Assembly (NCBI RefSeq): GCF_963675165.1
Contig: NC_087381.1
Coordinates: 5,147,378-5,211,377 of the forward strand
Reading direction: 5' to 3'
DNA length: 64,000 nucleotides
Source of the DNA: Halichondria panicea
Taxonomy: Eukaryota; Porifera; Demospongiae; Suberitida; Halichondriidae
The translations under genes were made by a program, and so were the position numbers. Numbering within the stretch: the first letter of the stretch is position 1; every line of letters starts with the position of its first letter. Positions 34,801 through 47,088 of the stretch are shown piece by piece. The notes under the pieces were generated by a model that was given only the letters and a program-made list of their open reading frames with translations, did no database searches and had not been told where the DNA came from.

Positions 34801-37800
34801 AATGAGGCCATTTATCAGTGGAGAATTGAAGTTTCAGCCACATCCAATTCTTTTGAGGTCATAAACATTATTCCATTGGGAGACAATGCTGTCAACTGCA
34901 GTTCTGTTACTAATGTCACTGTGTTTACAACTATTGTCGGTATAAACGATACCAACAGTTTCATGGTATCTACCGATGGTAAGCACACATTACACAATGA
35001 AAAATAGTTCCATGCACACCATCCCCACGTATAATTATTATGAAAGGGCTGTTCTTTGCCAATAAAATTATGGAAATGTCATCTATCAAGAAAGTAGATT
35101 ACATCACCCACACTTGGATGGGTTGATAGATTACATCACCCACGCTTGGATTGGTCAGTGTGCAAATTCCAAGCTTGTGACAGATACAGGAAGTCACGTT
35201 ACTCTCCGCATGCATCTGATGTACAGTATGCCTACGTTCGATACTCTCTCTCTATCATAAACTCTTGATAGTACCAATGAAACATGTATGCCCCGAGGCA
35301 TTTAGCATCGCAATGCTTGAATGATTGTTCTCTAATGAGCTCAGTGATCAGTTCGCCAGGCAATATCATAATCATAAGCTCACCTATACATAGCCCTACA
35401 AGCACATGTGCTTATAATATACAATACGTACCAGGCTACATATCCATTGTATGTACACGATCCAGCACACACTGTACGTACCCTGAACTTGATGTCCTTG
35501 GCTTTCTGAACCACCCTCACATCAGTGGCGAACACGAGGTTGTCGTAGCTACGAGTGGCCACCTGGAACTCAACCTGAGAGGAACAGATGTTGTTCAGCA
35601 GTAGATAGTATTGAGAGAAGGACAAAATAATAAGTATTATTCAGAGGCCTTTTAGTACTATACATGTACATACATGTATAGTACACTAGTCGGTGGTGGT
35701 TGGTACTAATCACCTCTAGACAACAAAAAAACCTCTTAGGCTTAGTTTACTACATACATGTAAAAGCGAAAAATGTGGTTGTTGAATTGAGATTGAGGAT
35801 TGAAATAATTATAGCCACCATTTCGAAATTAGACGTATCACTGCATGTAGTGGAACCTCCGATAAATACCCTCTGTACTGGTATTAAGTACCCTCCACAG
35901 AGGACAGTGCTTCGTCGCACTTAACCACAAAATGGACCCATTTCTCAATTTCTACAATTAATGTGTACCACTAGTCTTGTTGCACTTATAATTATGATCT
36001 CTCCAAAACGTAGACTTCAACAGCCACATGTACATACACCAGTATGAGTAACCGTGTAAATCAACAATCTTCTAAATATCTAATTAATTTAAAGCCCCGA
36101 GCTCTCACCTGATCTCCAAATTGTAGACGATCGGAGGACCAGTAGAACTTGACCACCTCCACATCACCAGTGGGACCCAGGAAACGAATAGTCCCAGAGT
36201 CACCCTCACTGTGCGTGTGTGTGGGGGGGGGGGGGTCATATCATAATTATGTATAATAATTATTATGTTCATTTATGACCAACAGAATTTATACGTGCAC
36301 AAGTCATGTGTACTTTAAGCTGGCTGTACATGTTATGAACATTAAAATTGCCAGCAATAGCAAACTTGATGATTTAGAGTAACTACATGCATACATGTAT
36401 ATTAGTTTTAATTTTTAGATTCACACCACGTCCTTAGAGCTGCTAAATGGTTTTGTACAGTAGCTTTGATCCAATTAAAATTATAGTTGCAAGGGCAGAA
36501 AAGAACACAAGGCCTCAGAGTGTGTTTCCATGGATTTCGAGTACACGTACACGTACAGTATAAGCAGGGTTGGTTGCTAGGGACTCCCTCACACCACCCA
36601 CCACCCACCTCTGTATCTTGTGCACGCTGGGTTGGTTCCTAGGGCAATCTCCAGGCAGCTCTTCCTCCACTGATCCAGTGTACACATCATTAGAACACAG
36701 CTGCAAGGTACAAACACGCTATTAATAGAGGGTACCCTGCAATAAAGAGGTGGTCTACTAACACTACTTGAAACACGTGCTATGGAGAGACTTTGAGGCC
36801 CATTAAACTGGCTGTATTATAGCTAACAGCTGCTAACAGGTACAAATGCATGCTAGGGGGCCTATTAACGGCTGTACACGTATTACAAAATGTGCACATA
36901 CAAGTACAACTGTACAGTGTACAAGCTGTACAGTCATGTACACCGTATAGAGGGTGACCTGTTTTATGGAATGCCACTCTGACCAGACTTCTGCATTCAT
37001 CAATAAAATGCATTCATCAATAAAAGATCATAATTACAGACTTTTGGGTGGCCCCGGCCAACACTCAATATAGCTTCCACCAAATAACTTCCTCATACAT
37101 GTAATACCATTACATGCATGTACATGTACATGTACATACCGTCTTACACGTACTAATAGTCTCTATGTACAAAACTACATGCACAGTGTACAGTGTATGT
37201 GATGGCCTTATTCTACATGACTTATTTTACATGACTGTACTAAATTGATTACCTCAAACTTGACAGTGCCCAGGGGTATGACCTTGATCCTGACAGCATG
37301 GAGTCTCTCGTTTGTGTAGTCCTGCAGTAACATAGACATAAGTAATGGGCAGCTGACTAGTATAACATGTACTACTGTAACAGTGTGGTGACCCTCTTAA
37401 TGGCCACTTTTAAAGAAAGGCTGACTAAAAATAGATACATGTATATAACGGTCAGGACCCAGGTCCCCTCTGTACGATGTACAGAGGCTAACTTTTTTTC
37501 CAATGTAAAGATGTACACATGAGTGTACTCACATTCTGTACAGAGAACTCTACTTCATCGTACTGCGCCAGTTTGTGGTCCTGGAATGGAGAAAGAACAC
37601 AAACTAATAGGACAGCTAGACTACAATACAGTACACACATGCGCATGCACTGGTTTGCCTATGCACTGCAACTGTAATGGACTAGACATGTTACAATTTG
37701 ATTCGAACAATGATTTTGACCGGTATGGCCTCACGTAAAGACCACCATCGATAGTTGGTTGTCAAGGCTACACAATCAACCGAGGCTACATTTTGTACAT

Positions 37801-40800
37801 ACATGTATATACATATTCCCAATAATAGTATATACATTGTACATGCCATAATTATACATGTACATCATGTACACTGTACATGTATGAATGGCAATGTATG
37901 TATACATGTACACAGTCAGTGAACCCTGTCATTAGCACACTTACGAGATCAATGACTTCGTTGAAATGGAAGAACATCCTCATGTCCCTCTGAGCACACT
38001 TGATGAACCCGAACCCATCCCTCAGTGCCGCCACCACACCCTGTAGGGGAGGCAGGCAATAACGACATGATGCACAGGCAGTACAAATATACATACATAT
38101 ACATGCATGACCAAGCGACTGGTCCACTGCACTATCAGTATGTGCCGGACATTTTAGGTGCTTCAAACTCAGGCTATAATGTACATAATTTATACATGTA
38201 ATAATATATGTTATAGTTATAACACGGGCACAAGGGATGTATGGAATATATTGCACTGAAGCACGGGGCGTAAGCCCCGAGGGCTGAGTGCAATATATGC
38301 CATGCATCCCGAGTGCACGTGTTATAACTAGTTTATATCCCGAGGGCATAGCAACATAACACTGTTTTAGTAACACAATATAAACTGCACAAAAAGATGA
38401 CAAAGACAACTCTAGACACAGCTCCATCTCTTCTCTCTTCTAGACGCCAGTATATGCAGCGTATTAGATTGGCATGACCGACGAATGGCTTGACACAAAA
38501 TCCAACGCTGAAAGCACTGCAAAACAGCCCCACCCCCACTACTGCTGCAAAGAAACAGCCCCACCCTACTTACTGCTGCGAAGAAACAGCCCCACCCCAC
38601 TACTCAGTGTATTTTAAACTGCTGCTCGAACAGCCCTCCACTATCCTCGGCATCACAACCAACCCAAAGAAGCTCGCCTCTACACTGCTGCAAAACAGCT
38701 CAAGCCCCCAGCAAAAAGAGCCGCTTCTAGTGCTATGGTGAAGCAGAATTGACATGCATCACAAAGTCGAGGACTAGGTCTAGGAACACAGAATCTTCCA
38801 CAAAATGAACCTTGGACAATTTAAAAACCTGCATGGTTGCAAAGAAACTCCAGTAGTGCTGAACATTCCTGCATGGCTGGACTTACTTTGATATATACTT
38901 GTTATTTCTCATGATACAATAATTGTCTGCTTAATTTAATTGTCTGTCTAATGCCATGCAGAGGGGCGTTTTGTGGTTAGTGCATTATGACTTTCAGCAG
39001 TGCATTATGCTGCATATTGCACCTGGTAACAACGTGGCAACGGGATATAAGTACACATAATTATATTATTATTAATTGTACATGCTCTAAATATGACATG
39101 TGAAGAGTTTCTATTTGTTTTACAATAATTATATTGACAATGAACCCACCGTTTCCCTCTGAGATGTGTCCTTCTGCTCCTCGACCAGGCGGTGTAGCCT
39201 CACACCCGTGGCTCTCTCTGTGCCGTCTCTCTTGTCAATGGCCAGACTGAAGTTGACTATGTCCCCGGAGAGCATTGTGAAGTCCCCCACCTGGTCTGTG
39301 TCACTATACGACAGCACACGAACCCTGTACATGTGTGTGTGTGGGGGGAAGGTCACTAAGTCTCTCTGCAGCATGTGTTTTGACCTGTTAGCAAGGTTTT
39401 ATTACAGCCACTGTTGATCTACCCAACAGTGGCGGTCAACACTGTACGAGGCAATTCAATGCTACATGTACATGTAGATGCTATAGGCTCACGTACACAA
39501 TAATGGTCAGGCACTCTAGGAAAACTTCATTAGCAGGCCACACTCTATAATACAGGCCACCTCCTTATTACAGCCACTGTTAGTCTACCACAGTCACTGT
39601 ACCAAATAAAGCGCTAACACAATAGTATAGTACGGTACCGTAACAAGCGGTCAGGCTGGTCAGGTTTTGGCCTGACCACTTTTTGGAACTAAGTAGGTAA
39701 TGGTCGTCATTATTGAAAATTGCATAATGTTTCCTGGTAATTATTATGGTCGTCAATATTGTAATCGAGTATAAAATTTACCTTGGTCTGCATTGCTATA
39801 TCCTACTAGTATCATCAACTCACCCGTCCATGTCCTCCATGTACGTGACCTCCCCTTGGGTGCTCTCCGTCTCCTTCCCGCGGCCGTGGGTGAACGAGCG
39901 GATGACAGGTTTCTTGACCACCCCCTGTAAGAAGTCCCCCGCTACCTCGTCAAACTGGACTGACCCGGCGGAGAGGAGCTGGATGTTGGCAGCTACGTCC
40001 TTACCCTAAGAGAGAGGGGTGAAACAAACATCCACTAAACACACATAGCCTTTGCATATACATGTACATGCATCCACTCTTTAAACGAAAATTAAGCTGC
40101 TCTTACATGTATCTCACAAAATGAGGCCCTAAGTTGAATACAAGTGTGGAACTACATGTCCAAATACAGGGCATGCTAGATTTCAACAATACATGTATGT
40201 GCATGTACACAATGCAATACTAGTGTATCCATACTACACGCTTGTTCATACAATCTCCAGTACAGCAATGCCCGAGCCCACCACCCACCTGTCTGTTCTG
40301 CACCACGAACTCCACACAGGAGCCTACCTCCACACTGGACTCACCAGTCACCTCACTGTAGTGGAAGAAGATCTGTAGGGGGAGTGGTGTAACGTGGGTG
40401 TAAGGGTGCAGTGGGGGATAGGGGACACAATGTACGACAGGCACGGTGCAGCTCAAGCAATTAGCCTCTGATTACACTCAGCAATTACACTCAGCGTGGG
40501 CGGATAATTGGTGCTCAATCAAAGACTAATATCTTGAGCTGCACCGCGCCTGTCGTACACGATCTCCTCTGGTACAGTGGCGGATATAGGGGACAGGGTC
40601 ATTTTATTAATCGTATGTGTAAAACTGCATCTACACCTAGTGGAACCGCAAAATCAAAATGTGGACACTTTTGGAACTTATGGAAAGCGTCCTTTTTATT
40701 GACGGGTTCATTCGTACATGTATGCACATGTATGTGCTAGAGTTGGGACTTGATTGAGTGTTCTGATTATAAGAGGTGTCCTTATTTCAGGGAGTCTACA

Positions 40801-43800
40801 TTTAATTAGTGGTTCCACTGTACACCATTCATCATCATAACAGTATTCTGCTATACATGTACATGTAGGACTCACGTCTTTGACAAGGTCAGCTCTCTCG
40901 ATGAACCCGAAGGAGTCCTTCATTGTCTTCACTATTCCCTGCACGTGGAAGGAAACAAACAGTTGAGAAGTGTATGTAGTACAAGCACACTGTAACTGGC
41001 AATCTCTCTACACGACTACTAAAGTGCATACAGGTACAAAGAGCCTTATACACACTTGTACATGTACATGCATAAAAGGCAGACTTCGAAAGGATTATAC
41101 AATCTGTACTTGTTTGTAATACAATGTAATAGTACCGTATTGCGGGAAATTTTCGCGGGTGCAGCTATTTGGCTCCAGAGCCCTCAGCAGAAATGTTCTT
41201 GGGTTCTAATATTCGCGTTTCAATGCCAGGAAACCACACCCACCAATAGCTTTGTATGTGAAATACTGGTGCGTGGGAGTTTATCCCAGTTTTGCGTCGA
41301 CTGCTCTGCCCTCGAAAAACGCAAAAAAATGTTGCACCTCACGAAAGTTTCCCGCTATACGGTATTCATTTGAATGTGTACTGTATAAGATATCATTACC
41401 TGCACAGTCTCCACCTTGGCTGGCTGCACCAATCTCACCAGCCTGGCTTTAAGAGCTCCGGTCCTGCATAGGAATAATCCATGTACATGTAATTCAGCTT
41501 TAATAACAATAGAGAGGACAAGTACATGTGCAGTCAGTACTTGGGGAAACATTTAATGCAGTCAAAATCACCGACTGTTTTCATTGCGTGATTGTACGGA
41601 CTTGGTTGATCCAATTTCAGGGAATCTACTGCATTTAGGGGCATCACTGTACTTGTACAACAAAGCTTTACACACAGTACTGTCTGTATACATGCTCTGT
41701 ATGCTCTGTATACAGACACAGTTAAAAATAGGGTTTCATAGAGAGGGGGGGCGCCCTGGGACCCCCCCCTCTCCTAGAAATCTGAAAAATTAAGGTCACA
41801 TCCTAACCACACCCACCTCTTGTTCTTGGCCATGTAAAAGGAGACCTCATCTCCCTTGCGAATGTCTCTCTCATCGTTGACATCAGTGAATGTGTACGGC
41901 ACAAAGAAGACCTCCTAATTTAAAAGTAAACACAGAAGTAAGTTATCAATGTTAACATGTACACGCACATGTACAGTCAGTGGAATCTTAACGGCCAAGC
42001 TGAACGAAAAGGCCAACTATGAAATGATTATAAAGGCCAGGCAGGTACCAAATGCAACAAAACAACCCCTCAAACCCCCACTAGATGAAACCCTGCTGTT
42101 GTGCAACTATCCAGCTCATCTGTAGTACTGAAACAGTGTACGCACACTACAGACACAGACACAGACACTTGTAGAGTACATGACGGTATTGTGCTAGTGC
42201 TCACGCACCCCACTCCTCTCGTAGATGATCCTGCCCATCATGGGATCATTGTAGGTCTGCTTCACCTGAGCAACAAGAAACACATACGCATCTATGACTA
42301 AGTACATGTATAACATGGGTAGGTACAGTACTTGAAATAAGCAGGCAACCCTTTATAATAGAATAGGCATCAAATATTTGGACTTGTTGTTTTATTGTCA
42401 GAATTGATTGACCTAAATTCTTTACCAACTTGCAACAGTAGAATTCACTCTCACCTTTGACCCTCTGGCCGGCCCATCTCTCTCTGAAGGGGAAGCCCCT
42501 CTTATTGAGATGATCTTGGGCTCACAGTCAACCTGAGAGAGAGACAAGGGCACATACTTTTATGATTACGTGATAACACCAAACATAGGTACCAAAAATG
42601 TCCACGTTTGACAGCATGTGGAATGCCGTTTAAAGTAAAAATCGGCAGTTTTGACAAATATCCCCAGTAGAATATCGTGTTGCTAATGGTAATATACCTT
42701 TCCCAGTAGTCTCTCCTCGCTGATGCTCTCGAAGGAGACGGTGCCAGTGGGTAGGAGGACCAGTCGTCGTGCTATCAGCTTACCAGTCCTGGAGTCCACA
42801 CCCACTTCAAACTCCACCTCATCTGGAGGGGGGTACATGTATTGTCCATGCTCAACACATACGGTCTTTGAATAAGCTATTGAATGAATTGACTTCGAGT
42901 TGGTAATTTATTTTTATTGTGTCAATATTTTACAGCCATTCAAAAACGAGCACAATAATTCAAAATTATTGATTTAGATACGTAACTAAGTAGACATTAA
43001 AATTGAGGGACCTCTTAGAACACTCATCGTCAATTAGAACACTCATCGTCAATTAGCCCTATACAATGTACTTATGACACTATCTGAACACATGATGATG
43101 ATGATGTACATAATTTGTATCTACTAGTTTGCAATTGGGAGCTATGTAGGAACACTGCAGCAATGTACATGCATGCACACAAGACAGCACAATGAGGTAC
43201 CTCCAGAGCTGAGTTCTGAGGCACTGCCATTGTATTGTGAGAAGTGGAAGAAGATGGACTCATTCCTCTCACAGCACGTGATGAACCCAAAGCTTTGCTG
43301 GAGAATAATCACAGAGTACAAAGAGGTTGAATATGCAGAAAGAGGTCATGCGGTTAATATGGCCATTGTAGTAACTGTACACAGACAGTATGAAATGCAA
43401 TGTAGGATGTGGGACAGGTTTTGGGTTTAAATTCTTCAAGAACTTTATATGTACTGATCGACAAGTACACTATACACACTGATGATGCCTACCATGAGTT
43501 TGTCAATGATCCCAGTCTCTCTGATGCTAGCACTGCAACAAGCAATAAGCATAATGATGTGTGAGTGTGTGTACAGTATAAATTAAGTGCAACCCATAAA
43601 CGATGTCTCCCTGAAGTACAGTACAGTATAAGGACACGTCATCAACCAAAACAAGCTTTCTCTATAAGCTCAGCATGATTCAAAAGCATGGCCAATGTTA
43701 ACTGACCCTATAAGCACATGTGCATATCAACAGTTGATACGGCACTGTGTACACTGACCTCGTGGCCACGAATGATGAGGAGCTAGGTTGCTGAGACTTG

Positions 43801-44359
43801 AAGCTCCCACTCTTGTTGAAACTGCCGCTTCGACTGCGGCCCGCAAATGGATCCTGTGTGTGCATGTGTGCGTGTGGGTGGGTGGATTGTTATGTGTGTG
43901 TGGAGTGGGTGTCTAAAGGATACAGTTGATGCTATATAATGGCCACCCCGGCCAAATAACTGAGAAATCAAGGCCAGGTCCCAAATTAGCAATTTGTGGG
44001 AGGGGAAAACAATCCCTCAACAAGTCTGTATTAAATAGCCAAAATCTTGTTCACCAAATACGTCCGTTATGAAAGCTAAGGGGTTCCATATATTAATTGC
44101 CAGTATACAGTCAGTATATGTAGTCGAGTATTGCACATCATGCACAACAATGTGCAATCAATAACACATTAACAGTATAGCTACGTGTCAATGCGTGTAC
44201 AACTATTACAAAATTGTTGAGTACCAGTACAGGTATAGAAATAAAGCATGAGTTGGTTGCACTTGTTGTGTGAACCTGTTAAGCCTACTTTTTGTATGAA
44301 AACCTTCATGTATTGATGCAGCAAGAGAATCTATTAACAAAAGTACTTACCGAAAACAT
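27926..44359 (-). CDS. CSDE1: CSDE1/UNR homologue, cold-shock-domain RNA-binding protein, 26 exons found
   Basis: Minus-strand coding exons in order: 44351-44359, 43759-43853, 43493-43532, 43201-43297, 42698-42822, 42455-42532, 42209-42265, 41817-41914, 41400-41463, 40876-40938, 40289-40372, 39824-40005, 39150-39324, 37945-38040, 37533-37580, 37253-37321, 36609-36700, 36109-36208, 35482-35574, 32286-32365, 31561-31693, 30505-30567, 30031-30150, 29251-29358, 28467-28663 and 27926-27988. Phases agree throughout (809 complete codons). The five canonical cold-shock domains show FGFI...[21 protein letters not shown] with [15 protein letters not shown] with [15 protein letters not shown] with LFFPF, and YGFITCH with IFFHM. 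Order and length match animal UNR (human about 798 aa), which controls mRNA translation and stability. The stop exon below 27926 is not identified with certainty. Confidence 0.88.
28664..28812. repeat. (GT)n microsatellite abutting a CSDE1 3' splice site
   Basis: On the CSDE1 (minus) strand this is a CA repeat of about 140 nt ending directly in CAG before exon 28467-28663. Confidence 0.9.
29696..29912. mobile_element. MITE with TACCGTATAGCGGGTAATTT-type TIRs
   Basis: About 30 bp of terminal inverted repeat, flanked by TA. Lies in a CSDE1 intron. Related to 41133-41364. Confidence 0.75.
33156..35007 (+). CDS. vWA-domain secreted protein nested in a CSDE1 intron (two apparent frameshifts)
   Basis: Exon 1 starts at ATG 33156 (signal peptide [20 protein letters not shown]). 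The protein continues through [10 protein letters not shown], then shifts frame near 33284 to [20 protein letters not shown] and again near 33379 to [12 protein letters not shown]. This block ends at donor 33686. Exon 33834-34415 is a complete vWA domain with MIDAS motifs (DESGSVG; VLTDGRS). Exon 34640 onward encodes a beta-rich domain ([17 protein letters not shown]). It can splice at 34978 (GTAAGC) or run on to a stop at 35005-35007, with AATAAA at 35061. The E-S...GGIWQ pattern resembles lysozyme/SLT-fold motifs (inference). No membrane exon follows before CSDE1 resumes. It could be a pseudogene, or the shifts could be assembly errors. Confidence 0.6.
35061..35066 (+). terminator. Possible polyadenylation signal of the nested vWA gene
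   Basis: AATAAA 54 nt after the read-through stop codon at 35007. Confidence 0.4.
38216..38332. repeat. Foldback palindrome with CCCCGAGGGC core (CSDE1 intron)
   Basis: AGTTATAACAC at the left end and GTGTTATAACT at the right end continue inward through ATATATTGCACT / AGTGCAATATAT. The centre is GGGGCGTAAGCCCCGAGGGC. Confidence 0.75.
38515..38615. repeat. Short minisatellite, about 33-bp unit, three copies
   Basis: Repeats of AAACAGCCCCACCCC followed by CTACTGCTGC. Open minus-strand frames here are repeat products. Confidence 0.65.
40431..40556. mobile_element. MITE-like inverted repeat (GTACGACAGGC termini)
   Basis: GTACGACAGGCACGGTGCAG continues into CTCAAG, and is inverted at the other end with one mismatch. 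A related single end (TTGAGCTGCACCATGCTTGT) occurs at 2079. Confidence 0.6.
41133..41364. mobile_element. MITE with TACCGTATTGCGGGAAA-type TIRs
   Basis: The right end reads TTTCCCGCTATACGGTA. Same family as 29696-29912. In a CSDE1 intron. Confidence 0.7.
43909..44095. mobile_element. Degraded copy of the 1769-1951 MITE
   Basis: Shares CAGGTCCCAAAT, TTGTTCACCAAA, GTCCGTTAT and GGGGTTCCA in the same order. CSDE1 intron 1. Confidence 0.55.
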
Positions 44360-44891
44360 TTGTGGTGTCTCTTTGTTTGTTCAATGTTATAAGTATTTCA
44401 TTCAGATATTGGGTCCGACTTTTGTTTGATTCTTTTCGTCTTGATTATATTTATTGATCGTACATGTGGATATCGAATTTTTAAAATGCGTAAAAACCAG
44501 TCTGTATAAGATATGATTGCTTCAAAAAAAGAGAGAGAGATCGTCCAGATTTGTGTTGAACCTGTGAACGTGTGTGAAAGAAGGGTGGTCATCAATTAGA
44601 ATTAGAATTTTTTATGCAAATCTTACATGTTCATAAAACACACTATTATCTCACCTATTATGCTGAGTGATTTGCCAATTTGGTGTGCTTTATAAAAACG
44701 CTACAAAGAGAAAGAAACCTAATCTACAGAGATAAAGAAGTTCTGGCTCCTGCCCAAAGAAGCCAAAGCCACTAATTAATGGGTGCAAGTCGAGTCAGCA
44801 AGATTTATAATTAAATATTAATTATTTTTGTTAGCTCGCCCATTAAATTTGCTTGTTACTATTAGCAACCACAGAAACTTTGAAGGCAAAA
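44360..44891. promoter_or_regulatory. Divergent CSDE1 / NME5 intergenic region
   Basis: Only 532 bases separate the two start codons, which point away from each other, so a shared bidirectional promoter is likely (inference). The 5' UTRs must lie here. No TATA box at a convincing position was seen. Confidence 0.45.
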
Positions 44892-46699
44892 ATGGAAGAC
44901 ACTCCAATTTTCCCCGACCCTCCTGTTGTAACTGTGGAGAGAACTCTGGCTATTATCAAACCTGATGCAGTGCATAGAGCAGATGAGGTTATGGAGGACA
45001 TCAAAAGTTTGGAATTTTCCATTCTAAATGTGAGTTGTAGAGCTCAAAAATAAATTAATTTCTGAAATATTAAAATGCACCTTATAACTTTATTTTTTCA
45101 TATTCACATTCATACAAATACGATTAGTCTTGCAGACGTCTGAGACGATGTACATACCCTGTACGTACGTACATGTAGCGAACAGGCCGGATTTGTGGAA
45201 CACTGAAATTTAGATAAATTATGCTCACCTGTAGTTAAAAACTGTACGTTAAATTCATTGTACTGCCCAGAATAGTCAGTACATGTACCTTACATGTGCA
45301 TATTCAGGTAACTTACAGTCTAGTAGAGAACGGACACCTTGGGGAAATTTTTGGTTGGCCTTTCTTCATGGGTGGTGGCAGTTTAAGTGCTTCCACTGTA
45401 ATTATACAATCTCTGAAACCTGTAAAGATGCAGTAGAGTGTATTTATTGCATGCCCTTTTGCCATCACCAAATCTTTATCTCTCATCACAGCAACGCAGG
45501 TTGAGGCTGACTCCAGAACAGGCCTCCGACTTCTATGCTGAGCACTATGGCAAAATGTTCTTCCCAAGTCTCATCGCTTACATGCAAAGGTATGATGGGT
45601 TAATCTCACAAGATATATTTAGTAGCTCTGAGGAGCATTCAGTATCTCGATGGTGTGTACATGTAGATCAAAAATGTGTGATGGCTCAAAATTCTGTAGT
45701 ATTTCCATGAAGTGTTTGAGTTGAATGCATGTACCTTTTTGGTAAACTCTTAGAGTACTAAGTTACACGCACCGGATGGGCCTTATAATTATTTGCCAAC
45801 AATTTCATTGGTATAAAACCTTGTATTCCTTGCAGTGCTGACATCATAGCACTGGTTCTGGCCAAGCGTGATGCTATTCAAGAGTGGAGGGATCTGCTGG
45901 GACCCACGAATGCGGTCAGAGCCAAGCAAGAAGCTCCCGACTCACTCAGGGCAAAGTATGGGCATGATCAAACAAGAAATGGGCTGCACGGCAGTGATAG
46001 CTACCATACGGCCGAGAGGGAGATCAGATTCATGTTCTCAGAATGTAAATAAGTGAAGGGCTACTCATGTACATGTACATGCATTAATTAGTTAGTTTCC
46101 ATCATATTATGAAATTATTGTTTCTGAGGTTCAAACATTATTTTAGTGTACGTATACAGTAATGATATATAATTATAGGTACCGACGTTTCTAGAATTTA
46201 AACTAATACATGAATACATAATTATTATCTCTGTCTTTTCTTTGTCTGCAGCGATCACAGAGCCCATCTACCACGGCCAAGATGCAACTGACTATCTCCA
46301 GAGCAAAGTGAACCCTGTCCTCACCAAGGCTCTCACACATCTGTCCAAACAAAAACCAGAAGACCCACTGGTACGCACAATCATTAAAATGATGTGATGG
46401 AAATAATAATGCATCAGTTGAATGTACACGTGACGTACGACTATTTTTCATGTGTGAATCTATACTGCCCATCCCCTGCTCCATTTTGAGGACAATTATT
46501 TGTATGCAGTTGCTAGTTACCCTAACCAACTATTCACCTACATAAGCGTATAATCATGTAAAGTACAACTTAAAGGCTCAAAATTGTATTTTGCTTATCT
46601 GCATCATTCACGCCACTTATTCCCTTGCAGACCTGGCTGGCTCAATGGTTGCTGGACAACAATCCTAACAAACCCAAAGTGACAGAAGTGGACACATGA
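44892..46699 (+). CDS. NME5: NME5-type nucleoside diphosphate kinase, 210 aa
   Basis: Exons 44892-45029, 45492-45589, 45836-46044, 46252-46370 and 46631-46699 join in frame (633 nt). The start MEDTPIFPDP precedes VERTLAIIKPDAVHRADEV, then LRLTPEQASDFYAEHYGKMF, LLGPTNAVRAKQEAPDSLRA and the active-site block NGLHGSDSYHTAEREIRFMF. The catalytic His is present (NxxHGSD). The C-terminal segment WLAQWLLDNNPNKPK matches the conserved DPY-30-like tail of NME5. Length agrees with human NME5 (212 aa). NME5 proteins belong to radial-spoke and ciliary complexes, so a ciliary or flagellar role is expected. A TTG 39 nt upstream is in frame, but ATG 44892 fits the family start. Confidence 0.9.
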
Positions 46700-47088
46700 A
46701 CTCATTCATAATTATAGTTACAGAAACTGTGTAGCACATTACATTTTTATGTTCATGTTTATGCAATTGGTATGACCACAGTGGTACATGTAGTGCCTGC
46801 AGCGGGAATTTAAGTTATTTTAGGTGAAAATGAGGGTGATCGTAAAAATGTATTACTACCAGTATTTTTGATCAAAGATAGAAAATTTAATGTGCAAACA
46901 GTTAGACCTTAGCCAACGCATAATTATGTTAGATTCCTTATTAAACCGACAACGATTGGTCTTTTCCATCGCTAAAGCGATACGTATAATTATTGTCCAC
47001 TATAGCTCTTCATAAACCACCAAATACGTTTATACCCACCACCTTAATTAAGGAAACAATAATATTTTATGTATATTATTATTTTAAT

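Noticed and set aside
44853-44891. Longer NME5 N-terminus from 44853
   Set aside because: The codon there is TTG; the first ATG in frame is 44892 and gives the usual NME5 length.
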